29,441 nt of DNA from Rickettsiales bacterium (lineage in GTDB: Bacteria; Pseudomonadota; Alphaproteobacteria; Rickettsiales; UBA8987). The translations under genes were made by a program, and so were the position numbers. Under the pieces are notes generated by a model. The model had not been told where the DNA came from. It saw only the letters and a list, made by a program, of their open reading frames with translations, and searched no databases. This document shows positions 7,444 through 14,883 of this stretch, piece after piece. Location of the stretch: the NCBI GenBank assembly GCA_028282625.1, contig JANQHP010000031.1:1-29441 (forward strand), in the 5' to 3' direction. Within the stretch, counting starts at the first letter, position 1, and every line of letters starts with the position of its first letter.

Positions 7444-7719
7444 ATGATGGCAGAATTTGGTGGTATATCCGGAGAGCATCTTCGGCAATTTATTCTAAGA
7501 CTGGAACGCCTGGAACAAGAAAAGTCGGACCTTCAGGCGGATATACGTGAGGTCTATAACGAGGCCAAGGCACAAGGTTTTGACGCGAAAATCATGCGCC
7601 AATTGATCCGCCTGCGCAAAATGGATACCAGTGATCGCCTAGAACAAGAAGAAGTGCTGGATCTCTACAAACATGCGCTTGGCATGTTAGACGAGCATAG
7701 CGCCGAAGAAGCCGCATAA
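7444..7719 (+). CDS. gapR: GapR-family (DUF2312) nucleoid-associated protein
   Basis: GapR, known from Caulobacter, binds overtwisted AT-rich DNA ahead of replication and transcription and stimulates topoisomerases. It is typical of alphaproteobacteria. The 91-residue protein carries the family core: LRQFILRLERLEQEK (13-27), then the VYNEAKAQGFDAKIMRQLIR stretch (37-56), RLRKMD (56-61) and EEVLDLYKHALGM (69-81). The first half is predicted coiled coil, as in the family. AAGGAG lies three bases before the first ATG (7444) and six before the second (7447), so the second, one residue shorter, is equally plausible. It lies 32 nt after the receiver-ATPase gene and 9 nt before metW. Confidence 0.93.
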   Translation: MMAEFGGISGEHLRQFILRLERLEQEKSDLQADIREVYNEAKAQGFDAKIMRQLIRLRKMDTSDRLEQEEVLDLYKHALGMLDEHSAEEAA

Positions 7720-7728
7720 ATCCACGCC

Positions 7729-8370
7729 ATGGCATTTACCCTCCGCCCAGACCAGCAACACATGGCCTCGCTGATCACGCCAGGTAGCCGTGTGATGGAT
7801 ATTGGGTGTGGCGAGGGGCAATTGCTGGGCTTTTTAACGGAAGAAAAACGCATCATCGGCCATGGTATTGAGCTGGAACCAAGCCGTGTGAGCCAGGCTG
7901 TCCAAAAGGGGCTGGCGGTGATCCAGGGCGATGCTGACCATGACCTGATCCACTACCCTTCTTACAACTTGGATGAAAATAAAGGATTTGATGTCAGTAT
8001 CTTAAGCCTTACCTTGCAAGTGATGCAGCAACCGCGTAGCGTGTTGGAGTCCGCGTTGCGCATCGCACGTCACACCATCGTCACCATTCCAAATTTTGGG
8101 CATATCCATAACCGACTCTACCTCATGCTAAGAGGCAAAATGCCTGTCACACGCCAGCTTTCTTATGCCTGGTATGAAACCCCCAATATCCATTTCTGCA
8201 CCATCAAAGATTTTATTTCACTCACGCAAGAAATTGGCTGCACCATCCAGGCATCCTATTGGCTCAACCGCACCGGCCGTCTGCGTCGCTTTCATCCCAA
8301 CCGCCATTTGCAAGCCAATCTCCTTGCTGAAAAAGGCATCTTTGTTCTCTCGAACGAAGCACAAACCTAG
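7729..8370 (+). CDS. metW: Methionine biosynthesis protein MetW
   Basis: MetW is a small SAM-methyltransferase-like protein that supports homoserine acetyltransferase MetX in methionine synthesis. Visible features are the nucleotide-binding motif VMDIGCGEGQLLGFL (about 22-36), the VSILSLTLQVMQQP stretch (about 88-101) and a C-terminal PVT...YAWYETPNIHFCTIKDF block (about 139-164) diagnostic of MetW. The length (213 residues) is normal. metX, the usual neighbour, is not in the window; metW follows gapR instead. No Shine-Dalgarno sequence is evident, so translation may be coupled to gapR. Its stop is one base from the stop of the convergent thiE. Confidence 0.93.
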   Translation: MAFTLRPDQQHMASLITPGSRVMDIGCGEGQLLGFLTEEKRIIGHGIELEPSRVSQAVQKGLAVIQGDADHDLIHYPSYNLDENKGFDVSILSLTLQVMQQPRSVLESALRIARHTIVTIPNFGHIHNRLYLMLRGKMPVTRQLSYAWYETPNIHFCTIKDFISLTQEIGCTIQASYWLNRTGRLRRFHPNRHLQANLLAEKGIFVLSNEAQT

Positions 8371-8371
8371 A

Positions 8372-9016
8372 TTACTTTGTGTGTTGCTCCAACACACGAT
8401 AATAAGCCTGAACGGCCATCGCAGGTCCCTGCGCATCGTCCCACACGCCTGTTACCACCGCCACAAAATCAGCACCGGCCTCCACCAGCGGCGCGGCATT
8501 GTCCGGTGTGATGCCACCAATCGCCACCGTAGGCATCGTGGTCTGCTCCACCCAATCACGCAAAAAATCTGGCGTTGGGCGGCCTTTTGGTTTTTTGGTC
8601 TGCGTCGGATAAAAGGCACCAAACGCCACATAGTCCGCCCCCTGCTCGGCGGCCTCCATCGCCCGATGCGTGGAACCATAACAGCTCGCTCCCACAACCC
8701 GATCTTCCCCCACGATTGCGCGCGCTTGCTTCACCGAAACATCCTCTTCACCCACATGCACGCCGTGTGCGCCGGTTTGCACCGCAAGCTCTGGGCTATC
8801 ATTGATAATCAGCTGCGTACCAACCTGCTCACATATCGGCAACAGCATTTCAGCGGCGTGGAGCAACGTTTCACGCGGCGCAGTTTTTTCTCCTTCTTTA
8901 AGGCGCAGCTGCAGCACCGGCACCGGCCCAGCGTCCAAAGCCGCACGCAATTGATCAGGAAAAACCGCCAAATCGAGTTGCGGTGGCGTGATGAGGTAAA
9001 GGTGGCAGCCAGACAT
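8372..9016 (-). CDS. thiE: Thiamine-phosphate synthase ThiE
   Basis: ThiE joins HMP-pyrophosphate and HET-phosphate to give thiamine phosphate. The 214-residue TIM barrel shows VLQLRLK (34-40), INDSPELA (71-78), GVHVGEED (85-92, the GQxD position reading GEED), GASCYGS (109-115), DYVAFGAFYPTQTK (128-141), AIGGITP (165-171) and a late VAVVTGVW strand. The GAFYPTQTKKPKGRPTPDFL wording is characteristic of the alphaproteobacterial ThiE subgroup. It begins 4 nt after aroB ends, so it is the last gene of an aroK-aroB-thiE unit, an unusual pairing. No other thi genes are visible here. Confidence 0.93.
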   Translation of the reverse strand: MSGCHLYLITPPQLDLAVFPDQLRAALDAGPVPVLQLRLKEGEKTAPRETLLHAAEMLLPICEQVGTQLIINDSPELAVQTGAHGVHVGEEDVSVKQARAIVGEDRVVGASCYGSTHRAMEAAEQGADYVAFGAFYPTQTKKPKGRPTPDFLRDWVEQTTMPTVAIGGITPDNAAPLVEAGADFVAVVTGVWDDAQGPAMAVQAYYRVLEQHTK

Positions 9017-9020
9017 CGCC

Positions 9021-10148
9021 TTAAGCGCTTAAATAGTCTGTTAAAAAGCGCAGCATCTCTTCTTCTGGTACCGCGTGATCCATCATGGCACTCCCAATCC
9101 CGCGCAGTAAAATAAACACCAGCTTGCCCTCGCGCACTTTCTTGTCCTGCCGCATGTGATCCAGCAAACGTGCTGCGTCAAATGTACCTATCTCTGCTGG
9201 ATGCACTGGCAACCCAATCGCTTGCAAATGCGCTTTTAGCGTGGCTTCCACCGCCTTGTCACACAAGCCGCGCTTGGCAGAAAACGCTGCCGCCATCACC
9301 ATCCCGATCGCGACCGCTTCACCGTGCAACACACGCCCGTCATAGCCCATCTCTGCCTCAATCGCGTGGCCAAACGTATGCCCCAAATTCAGCAGAGCGC
9401 GGACGCCGCCCTCACGCTCGTCTTCTGCCACAATTCTGGCCTTCTCCTCGCAGGAGACCCGGATGCACTCTGCAAGCCAGGCCATATCCTCAGCACTGCC
9501 CTGCTGCTGTATCAGCCGCAACGTCGCCTCTTCTTGCTCCACCAATTGCGCAAAAAAATCGGCCCGACCAAGCAAGCCATATTTTACAATCTCGGCATAA
9601 CCGGCCTGCCACTCGCGTGTTGGAAGGGTCGCAAGCAAATCGATATCCGCCACCACGGCCTGCGGTTGATAAAAACTCCCCACCAAATTTTTGCCCTGCG
9701 GCATATTAATACCTGTCTTGCCGCCCACACTGCTGTCCACCATCGCCAGAATCGTGGTCGGTACCTGTATAAACGGCACCCCGCGCAGTAAAATACTCGC
9801 GGCAAAACCAGTCATATCCCCCACCACGCCGCCGCCAAGCGCCATCAGCGTGGTGCCCCGCTCCGGGCGATGTGTAAGCAATTGGTCCATCAGCCAAGCA
9901 AGCTGCGTAAACGATTTCGTGCTCTCCCCAGCGGGCAACGTTACCACCGCGGCTCCAATGCCCTGCTGCTGCAGCGCGTGCTCCAGTTGCTTCGCGTAGC
10001 CTGCTTCTGCCACCGCCGCGTCCGTCACAATGATCACCTGCAACGCGTTAAGATGCGGAATCACATAACGCTCCACCTGCAAAAGCAGGCGTGACCCAAT
10101 ATAAATCGGGTAGCTGCGCTCACCCAAATGCACGTTCACCTCATGCAT
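9021..10148 (-). CDS. aroB: 3-dehydroquinate synthase
   Basis: AroB converts DAHP to 3-dehydroquinate, the second step of the shikimate pathway, using NAD and a divalent metal. The 375-residue protein contains GGGVVGD (105-111), the PTTILAMVDSSVGGKTGIN block (130-148) and the metal ligands Glu185 (AEIVKYG), His257 (LGHTFGHAIE) and His275 (LHGEAVA). All expected active-site residues are present. Its first 8 bases overlap the end of aroK, so the two are translationally coupled, as is common for aroKB. thiE follows 4 nt downstream. Confidence 0.97.
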   Translation of the reverse strand: MHEVNVHLGERSYPIYIGSRLLLQVERYVIPHLNALQVIIVTDAAVAEAGYAKQLEHALQQQGIGAAVVTLPAGESTKSFTQLAWLMDQLLTHRPERGTTLMALGGGVVGDMTGFAASILLRGVPFIQVPTTILAMVDSSVGGKTGINMPQGKNLVGSFYQPQAVVADIDLLATLPTREWQAGYAEIVKYGLLGRADFFAQLVEQEEATLRLIQQQGSAEDMAWLAECIRVSCEEKARIVAEDEREGGVRALLNLGHTFGHAIEAEMGYDGRVLHGEAVAIGMVMAAAFSAKRGLCDKAVEATLKAHLQAIGLPVHPAEIGTFDAARLLDHMRQDKKVREGKLVFILLRGIGSAMMDHAVPEEEMLRFLTDYLSA

Positions 10149-10686
10149 GTAGCACCTCTTTTTCCTTTAACAACGCCACAATACTATCCACAATTCTTGC
10201 ATGCGGACCCTCATGGCTAAACACATGCAGGTCCGACTTCGCATAAATAGGCGTACGCACGGCAAGCAATGCCTCCAGCGTTTCTTCCGGGTCACCTTGC
10301 GCAAGCAGGGGGCGCGTCGGGTTGCCGGAAACCCGTGCAAGTAGCACCTCTTTATCGGCCTCCAGCCACAAGGTCATGGCTTGATGGGCTGCGCGCGCTT
10401 GGTCCACCGCCTGCTGGGTTGGTGCATACGTCAAGGCGCCACCACCGGTTGCCATAATATGCGGAGGGGCTTTGAGCGCCTGTTCCAGCGCCTTATGCTC
10501 TTCATGACGAAAGGCCTCTTCGCCCACATTGGTAAAAATCCAACTCACACTCTTACCGATATGCTTTTCCACCTCTTCATCAATATCGGTAAAAGGCACG
10601 CGCAAATACCGCGCCAGGCGCTTCCCGATCGAGGTCTTGCCTGCCCCCATCATGCCGACCAATATAATGGTTTGTGTCAGTTGCAT
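10141..10686 (-). CDS. aroK: Shikimate kinase
   Basis: AroK phosphorylates shikimate at the 3-OH using ATP. The 181-residue protein has the Walker A loop GMMGAGKTS (11-19), shikimate-binding residues in TDIDEEVE (Asp34, Asp36), Arg60 in EEAFRHEE, GGGA (81-84) and the LID-region arginine in RPLL (125-128). The C-terminus overlaps the aroB start by 8 bases. It is the first gene of the aroK-aroB-thiE unit, and a candidate promoter lies at 10716-10744. Confidence 0.96.
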   Translation of the reverse strand: MQLTQTIILVGMMGAGKTSIGKRLARYLRVPFTDIDEEVEKHIGKSVSWIFTNVGEEAFRHEEHKALEQALKAPPHIMATGGGALTYAPTQQAVDQARAAHQAMTLWLEADKEVLLARVSGNPTRPLLAQGDPEETLEALLAVRTPIYAKSDLHVFSHEGPHARIVDSIVALLKEKEVLHA

Positions 10687-10715
10687 GCTTTTGTACCGAT
10701 TGCCCTATACATTGC

Positions 10716-10744
10716 CCTATAAACTTATTGCATCTTTCCTGCAA
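10716..10744 (-). promoter_or_regulatory. candidate promoter for aroK-aroB-thiE
   Basis: On the minus strand, TTGCAG (complement of 10739-10744) and TATAGG (complement of 10716-10721) are 17 bp apart, about 30 nt upstream of the aroK ATG at 10686. Confidence 0.45.
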
Positions 10745-10804
10745 ATATGATCAGTATGACACAACAGTTTGGACACCTTATAACCCCAATCATAAAAAAC
10801 TTCC

Positions 10805-10969
10805 ATGCCTTTACTGCCCCACACCAACAAGCCTGCTCGCAAAATCAGAGCATCCTGGATCTTCTGGCCTGTGATGCTTGCACTCATCCTCATGATTGTG
10901 ACCTTACATAACCGCACGCCTGAGCCCAAACCGGTGATCAAAATCCTGGAGCTTGAAGCTAAGCCCTAG
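10805..10969 (+). CDS. Small single-pass membrane protein (54 residues)
   Basis: ATG 10805 to TAG 10967-10969 encodes 54 residues. The N-terminus is basic (KPARKIRASW), one hydrophobic helix follows (about 18-35, WIFWPVMLALILMIVTL), and the tail is Pro/Lys/Glu-rich. This fits an N-in single-pass inner-membrane protein. There is no clear Shine-Dalgarno sequence. It fills the gap between divergent aroK and xerD and ends 9 nt before xerD. Family and function are unknown to me. Confidence 0.5.
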   Translation: MPLLPHTNKPARKIRASWIFWPVMLALILMIVTLHNRTPEPKPVIKILELEAKP

Positions 10970-10978
10970 CTATTTCTA

Positions 10979-11962
10979 ATGGCAAAAACCTCTGCCGATT
11001 TTCCCTCTGCCCTCCAGAAAAACTTGGCTGGATTTGAGTCCATGCTGCGCGCCGAAAAGGGTGCGGCAGAAAAAACCGTGCAAGCCTATATGTCCGACCT
11101 TTACAAAGCCGCATGCTTCTGTACCGCCACACCGCATCAAACGCCGCTGCACCAGGCCTCCACATCGCTGCTGCAACGCTATTTGATGCAGCAACGCAGC
11201 GATGGGCGCAAAGCCTCCACCCTAGCGCGTCAACAATCCGCACTGAAGCAATTCTTCGTCTTCCTGCTTAGTGAAAAGCAGCGGAAGGATAACCCGATGC
11301 TTCCCATCAGCGCACCCAAAAAAGCCACCATCCTGCCTAAAGTGTTGACGGTGGATCAAACCGAATCGCTCCTCAAAGCCGCCCATAGCAAGCAAGACGC
11401 CAAAGGCCTGCGCCTGGCTGCCATGGTTGAAATTCTCTATGCATCCGGATTGCGTGTTTCCGAGCTCATTGCCTTAAAAAAAAGCAGCCTCCAGCAGGTG
11501 CAGATGGAGCCTGGCACACCGCCCATGCAGGTGCTCAAAGTCCATGGCAAAGGCAACAAGGAACGCATCGTGCCGCTACACGCCCATGCCACAAACACCT
11601 TGGCACGCTACCTTGAAATACGCGACCAGTTCACCCCCACCCATCTTGAAAACGACTATCTTTTCCCCACGCCAAACAACGCCAAGAAATCCCACATCAC
11701 CCGTCAGCGCGTGGGCCAATTGCTCCGTGCACTCGCATGTGAGGCCGGCATCACCCAGAATGTTTCGCCGCACATGCTCCGCCACTGTTTTGCCACCCAT
11801 TTGCTGCATAAGGGCATGGAGCTGCGCTTCGTGCAAACCCTGCTCGGTCACGCCGATATCAGCACCACTCAGATTTATACCCATATCCACACGCCCGAAC
11901 TTGAACAGGCGATCGCGCATGCCCATCCGCTGAGTCAACAATCCAAAAAGGAGCGACCATGA
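10979..11962 (+). CDS. xerD: Tyrosine recombinase XerD-like (dimer resolution)
   Basis: XerC and XerD resolve chromosome dimers at dif sites near the division septum. The 327-residue protein has an N-terminal SAM-like DNA-binding domain (about 12-105) and a catalytic domain with the full set of residues: Arg159 (SGLRVSEL), Lys191 (GKGNKER), His265 and Arg268 (HMLRHCFATHLL), His291 (LLGHADISTTQ) and nucleophile Tyr300 (QIYTHIH). XerD rather than XerC is suggested by the overall wording and by the divergent aroK neighbour, but XerC cannot be excluded from sequence alone. It shares an ATGA overlap (11959-11962) with the following esterase gene. Confidence 0.9.
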   Translation: MAKTSADFPSALQKNLAGFESMLRAEKGAAEKTVQAYMSDLYKAACFCTATPHQTPLHQASTSLLQRYLMQQRSDGRKASTLARQQSALKQFFVFLLSEKQRKDNPMLPISAPKKATILPKVLTVDQTESLLKAAHSKQDAKGLRLAAMVEILYASGLRVSELIALKKSSLQQVQMEPGTPPMQVLKVHGKGNKERIVPLHAHATNTLARYLEIRDQFTPTHLENDYLFPTPNNAKKSHITRQRVGQLLRALACEAGITQNVSPHMLRHCFATHLLHKGMELRFVQTLLGHADISTTQIYTHIHTPELEQAIAHAHPLSQQSKKERP

Positions 11963-12609
11963 CACCACAAGGCCCACTGCAACTTCCTGCCTCCGGCCAA
12001 CCGCCCAAACAAGCCATCCTCCTGCTCCACGGGCTCGGCGCCAATGGGCAGGACCTCATCTCGCTGGCAGAGATGCTGGCCCCCATATTGCCCGACGCGC
12101 TGTTTTATGCCCCCGATGCGCCTTTCCCTTGCGACATGGCCCCGCAAGGCTACCAATGGTTTAGCCTCCAAAATCTGGAACCGGCCACCTTGCATGAAGG
12201 CGCCGAGGCCGCCGCCCCAGCCGTGCTGGAGGCGCTGGACTATCTTCAAGAACAACACCATGTACCGCTTTCACACATCGCGCTGTTTGGCTTTTCGCAA
12301 GGCACCATGATGTCGCTCCATGTCGCGTTGCGCCATCTAAGCTCTCCTTGCGCCGGCGTGCTTGGCTATAGCGGTGCCTTGCTTGCGCACGCGCCATTGC
12401 CCACGCTGGATAACGCACCACCTATCTGCCTTATTCATGGGGAAGAAGACCCGGTTGTACCCTTCGCCGCCATGGAGCAGGCACGCGCCACGCTGCAAGC
12501 CACGGGCATCAACGCCAGCACCCACGCCATCCCGCACCTGGGGCACGGCATCGACCCACGCGGCATCGACATCGGCACCAGGTTTTTACGGGATATTTTA
12601 GAAAGCTAG
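11959..12609 (+). CDS. Phospholipase/carboxylesterase family hydrolase
   Basis: This 216-residue alpha/beta hydrolase belongs to the small serine carboxylesterase group (Abhydrolase_2). It has HGLGANGQDL (24-33), the nucleophile elbow GFSQG (Ser113), GEEDPVVP (Asp164) and LGHGID (His196), a complete triad. The family hydrolyses short-chain or lysophospholipid esters; the natural substrate is not predictable. No signal peptide is seen, so it is probably cytosolic. Its ATG overlaps the xerD TGA (ATGA), indicating translational coupling. Confidence 0.9.
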   Translation: MTPQGPLQLPASGQPPKQAILLLHGLGANGQDLISLAEMLAPILPDALFYAPDAPFPCDMAPQGYQWFSLQNLEPATLHEGAEAAAPAVLEALDYLQEQHHVPLSHIALFGFSQGTMMSLHVALRHLSSPCAGVLGYSGALLAHAPLPTLDNAPPICLIHGEEDPVVPFAAMEQARATLQATGINASTHAIPHLGHGIDPRGIDIGTRFLRDILES

Positions 12610-12657
12610 GATACTAGATGATGGATGCTGGATGAGAACACCCACGCACCGCCTTCA

Positions 12658-12680
12658 CTCCGTAGCTTTAGCGTAGGGGG
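12658..12680. repeat. 23-bp dispersed repeat, copy 1
   Basis: A 23-bp sequence (starting CTCCGTAGC, ending GTAGGGGG) is identical to 24156-24178. In both places it sits close to the GTCAT-type palindromes, so it probably belongs to the same class of intergenic repeat DNA. Confidence 0.8.
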
Positions 12681-12701
12681 GTGAGGGCGTGTAACAAAGA
12701 A

Positions 12702-12789
12702 CGTCATCCCGTGGTTTAACCACGGGATCCAGTATGATACGCTCGAGCCTTTCGCCCCTGGATCCCGCGGTCGGAGCCGCGGGATGACG
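12702..12789. repeat. Pair of inverted GTCATCCC palindromes
   Basis: Unit A (12702-12732) reads GTCATCCCGTGG, TTTAA, CCACGGGATCCAG, with 9-bp perfect inner arms. Unit B (12758-12789) is the reverse-oriented form, CTGGATCCCGCGG, TCGGAG, CCGCGGGATGAC. The two can also pair with each other, giving a large composite hairpin. Related units occur at 13363-13526, 24094-24123 and 27179-27316. Confidence 0.9.
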
Positions 12790-12829
12790 AGAAAGACTCC
12801 CACCATCATCTATCATCCATCATCCGCCC

Positions 12830-12849
12830 ACCAACCCCCAATTACCAGT
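12830..12849. repeat. 20-bp dispersed repeat, copy 1
   Basis: ACCAACCCCCAATTACCAGT is repeated exactly at 13553-13572, and the base before it also matches. The surrounding sequence (12795-12885) is C-rich, low-complexity and non-coding. It includes CATCATC-type runs complementary to GATGATGG-type runs at 12616-12638. Confidence 0.75.
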
Positions 12850-12892
12850 CACCACTCACCAACCCGCACCCGTCACCTACACGCACAGGCTG

Positions 12893-12921
12893 TTGACCTG
12901 CAACGTAAAATACGCTCTAAT
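12893..12921 (+). promoter_or_regulatory. Promoter of the 13147 leader/ORF unit
   Basis: TTGACC (12893-12898) is exactly 17 bp from TCTAAT (12916-12921), a good sigma-70-type match. Transcription would start near 12928, about 220 nt before the first well-supported ORF start. Confidence 0.6.
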
Positions 12922-12927
12922 AGCGCC

Positions 12928-13127
12928 TAGAGTTCATAGAACTTCGGGGCGTCAAAACCTCATGCACAGCGACTGTGACAGCAGTCGTCACTAAACTGTC
13001 ATCTCGGCATAAAAGTCGGGGTGGCGGCGTCATATAATAGGCTTTGCGGTTAAAAGCGCTGCGGCCATCTGTGCATGGTTTTTGAACACCCCGGCACCCG
13101 TGCCTTGTTGCGGGTGTCGTTTTGTTT
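12928..13127 (+). ncRNA. Candidate structured leader or small RNA with terminator-like end
   Basis: The transcript predicted from the promoter at 12893 contains several hairpins. AGTTC/GAACT lies inside GCGCC/GGCGT (about 12923-12952), and CGACTG/CAGTCG lies at about 12970-12987. A final stem pairs GGCACCCG (13093-13100) with CGGGTGTC (13111-13118) and is followed by GTTTTGTTT. It ends 20 nt before the ATG of a 66-residue ORF, so it may be a leader controlled by attenuation or a separate sRNA. I recognise no known RNA family. Confidence 0.4.
13093..13127 (+). terminator. Intrinsic-terminator-like hairpin upstream of the 13147 ORF
   Basis: An 8-bp GC-rich stem (one G-U pair) with a 10-nt loop is followed by GTTTTGTTT. 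It stands between promoter and ORF, as in attenuators. Confidence 0.55.
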
Positions 13128-13146
13128 GATGCCAGAAGGAACCACC

Positions 13147-13347
13147 ATGCCACCTTGTTCCCCTCCAATAGAAGAAACGCTGGAGCTCATGCGCGAAGCC
13201 ATGGACGTTGCGTTTTCTTATCTGGAGGACCCGCATTATGTACCCACAGAAGAAGAGCTCGCGCAATTCCGTTACGTAGAACGTAGCCTGATGCAGCACC
13301 ACGCGGCGGCTGAGGCGCTTTATCGAAGGCTCAAGGCGCGATGTTAG
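13147..13347 (+). CDS. Hypothetical small helical protein (66 residues)
   Basis: ATG 13147 is preceded by AGAAGGAACCACC, a usable ribosome binding site. A longer frame from 13075 would begin inside the leader terminator and is less likely. The protein begins MPPCSPPIEETLELMREAMD, is rich in Glu, Ala and Arg, and looks mostly alpha-helical, with no membrane segment. It ends with a basic helix (YRRLKARC). I do not recognise the family. Context is a promoter, a structured leader and flanking palindromic repeats. Confidence 0.5.
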   Translation: MPPCSPPIEETLELMREAMDVAFSYLEDPHYVPTEEELAQFRYVERSLMQHHAAAEALYRRLKARC

Positions 13348-13362
13348 GTGTGTTCCACACCC

Positions 13363-13526
13363 CGTCATACCGCGGTTCAACCACGGTATCTAGCGCTAAA
13401 AACACTGTCATTCCTTAAGAGCGAAGCGAGTCGGGAATCCAGTCCCTTTTTGCTGCTAGATTCCCGCCTTAAGCGGGAATGACAACATTTGGTCTGGATA
13501 CTGCGGTCTAAGTCGAGGGATGACCG
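13363..13526. repeat. Cluster of four GTCAT-type palindromes
   Basis: Forward units lie at 13363-13393 (ATACCGCGG/CCACGGTAT arms, one mismatch) and 13407-13442 (GTCATTCC...GGGAATCCAG). Reverse units lie at 13456-13483 (ATTCCCGC, CTTAA, GCGGGAAT perfect arms) and about 13494-13526 (CTGGATACTG...GGGATGACC). Units in opposite orientation can pair with each other. The cluster separates the small ORF from the 3' end of nuoF. Confidence 0.85.
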
Positions 13527-13552
13527 GACACGGAACACGGAGCACGGAGCAC

Positions 13553-13572
13553 ACCAACCCCCAATTACCAGT
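13553..13572. repeat. 20-bp dispersed repeat, copy 2
   Basis: Exact second copy of the sequence at 12830-12849. It lies about 20 bp from the nuoF stop codon and just after a short ACACGGA/GCACGGA tandem run (about 13527-13550). Confidence 0.75.
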
Positions 13573-13590
13573 TACCCATGCCCGCCGCCC

Positions 13591-14883
13591 CTAAGCCGCC
13601 TTGCGGTTGGCCACAATCCGTGCCTCAATCTCCTCGCGGAAATGGCGAATCAGCCCCTGGATCGGCCAGGCGGCGGCATCGCCTAGCGCACAGATCGTGT
13701 GGCCTTCCACCTGCTTGGTCACATCCAGCAGATTGTCGATCTCCTGCTCATGCGCCTCGCCGCGCACCAGCCGGCCCATCACGCGCCACATCCAGCCCGT
13801 GCCCTCACGACACGGCGTGCATTGCCCGCAGCTCTCATGCATATAAAAATGGCTGAGGCGCTCGATTGCCGCAATCACATCCGTGCTCTTATCCATCACA
13901 ACCACGCCGGCCGTGCCCAAGCCCGATTGCACCTCTTTCAAACTATCAAAATCCATATGCACCGTATCGCAGATGGATTTAGGCAGCAGCGGCACCGAGC
14001 TTCCGCCTGGAATCACCGCGAGCAGATTGTCCCATCCGCCGCACACGCCGCCCGCATGCTTTTCAATCAACTCCCGCAGCGGGATACCCATCTCTTCTTC
14101 CACGTTGCAGGGCTTGTTCACATGCCCGCTGATGCAAAAGACCTTGGTGCCGCTATTGCCTGGGCGCCCAAGCCCGGCGAACCAACCCGCACCGCGCCGC
14201 AGAATGGTGGGCACCACCGCAATCGTTTCCACATTATTGACGGTCGTCGGGCAACCATAAAGCCCGGCACCCGCCGGGAAAGGAGGTTTTAAGCGCGGCT
14301 GGCCCTTCTTGCCTTCCAGGCTTTCGAGCAAGGCAGTTTCCTCGCCACAAATATAAGCGCCGGCACCGCGATGCAGGTACAAATCAAAATCCCAGCCACT
14401 TTTCGCGGCATTCTTGCCAAGCAAGCCGGCTGCGTAGGCTTCATCGATGGCCTTTTGGGTTGCCGAAGCTTCGTTGTAAAACTCCCCGCGGATGTAGATA
14501 TAGCCCGCATTGGCTCCCATCGCCACGCCGGCCAGCAGTGCGCCTTCAATCAGCTTATGCGGCTCATGACGCAAGATATCGCGGTCCTTGCACGTCCCAG
14601 GCTCCGACTCATCCGCGTTGATCACCAAATAGTGCGGCTTTGGCTTGCCGGCGGCATCTTTCACCGGCACTTTGGGCATAAAGCTCCATTTCAGCCCCGT
14701 GGGGAAACCTGCACCGCCACGCCCGCGCAAGCCCGATTCCTTGACCTGCTCAATCAGCCACTCGCGACCTTTTTTGACCAATTTTGCCGTGCCGTCCCAA
14801 TCGCCACGCTTCTTTGCCGCCTTCAGATCCGCGGATTCTGCGCCGTAAAGATTGGTAAAAATACGATCTTTGGGATCTAGCAT
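13591..14883 (-). CDS. nuoF: NADH-quinone oxidoreductase subunit F
   Basis: NuoF is the complex I subunit that binds NADH, FMN and the N3 4Fe-4S cluster, the electron entry point. The 430-residue protein has GRGGAGFPTGLKW (54-66), the NADH/FMN loop GAGAYICGEETAL (173-185) and four cluster cysteines: 352, 355 and 358 in SCGQCTPC, and 398 in HTICALGD. It is full length and looks functional. No nuoE, nuoG or other subunit gene is adjacent; upstream is a merR-ihfA pair and downstream is repeat DNA. It must therefore be expressed apart from the rest of complex I. The start is ATG 14883; a longer frame is not supported. Confidence 0.97.
   Translation of the reverse strand: MLDPKDRIFTNLYGAESADLKAAKKRGDWDGTAKLVKKGREWLIEQVKESGLRGRGGAGFPTGLKWSFMPKVPVKDAAGKPKPHYLVINADESEPGTCKDRDILRHEPHKLIEGALLAGVAMGANAGYIYIRGEFYNEASATQKAIDEAYAAGLLGKNAAKSGWDFDLYLHRGAGAYICGEETALLESLEGKKGQPRLKPPFPAGAGLYGCPTTVNNVETIAVVPTILRRGAGWFAGLGRPGNSGTKVFCISGHVNKPCNVEEEMGIPLRELIEKHAGGVCGGWDNLLAVIPGGSSVPLLPKSICDTVHMDFDSLKEVQSGLGTAGVVVMDKSTDVIAAIERLSHFYMHESCGQCTPCREGTGWMWRVMGRLVRGEAHEQEIDNLLDVTKQVEGHTICALGDAAAWPIQGLIRHFREEIEARIVANRKAA

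Noticed and set aside
8165..9115. 316-residue plus-strand frame
   Set aside because: Overlaps metW in another frame and thiE antisense; composition is Arg/His-rich and not protein-like.
13033..13038. Perfect TATAAT box inside the leader
   Set aside because: No acceptable -35 at 16-18 bp upstream; noted only as a possible internal start for a shorter RNA.
13075..13146. Upstream start giving a 90-residue form of the 13147 protein
   Set aside because: It would begin within the terminator-like hairpin region and lacks a ribosome binding site; ATG 13147 has one.
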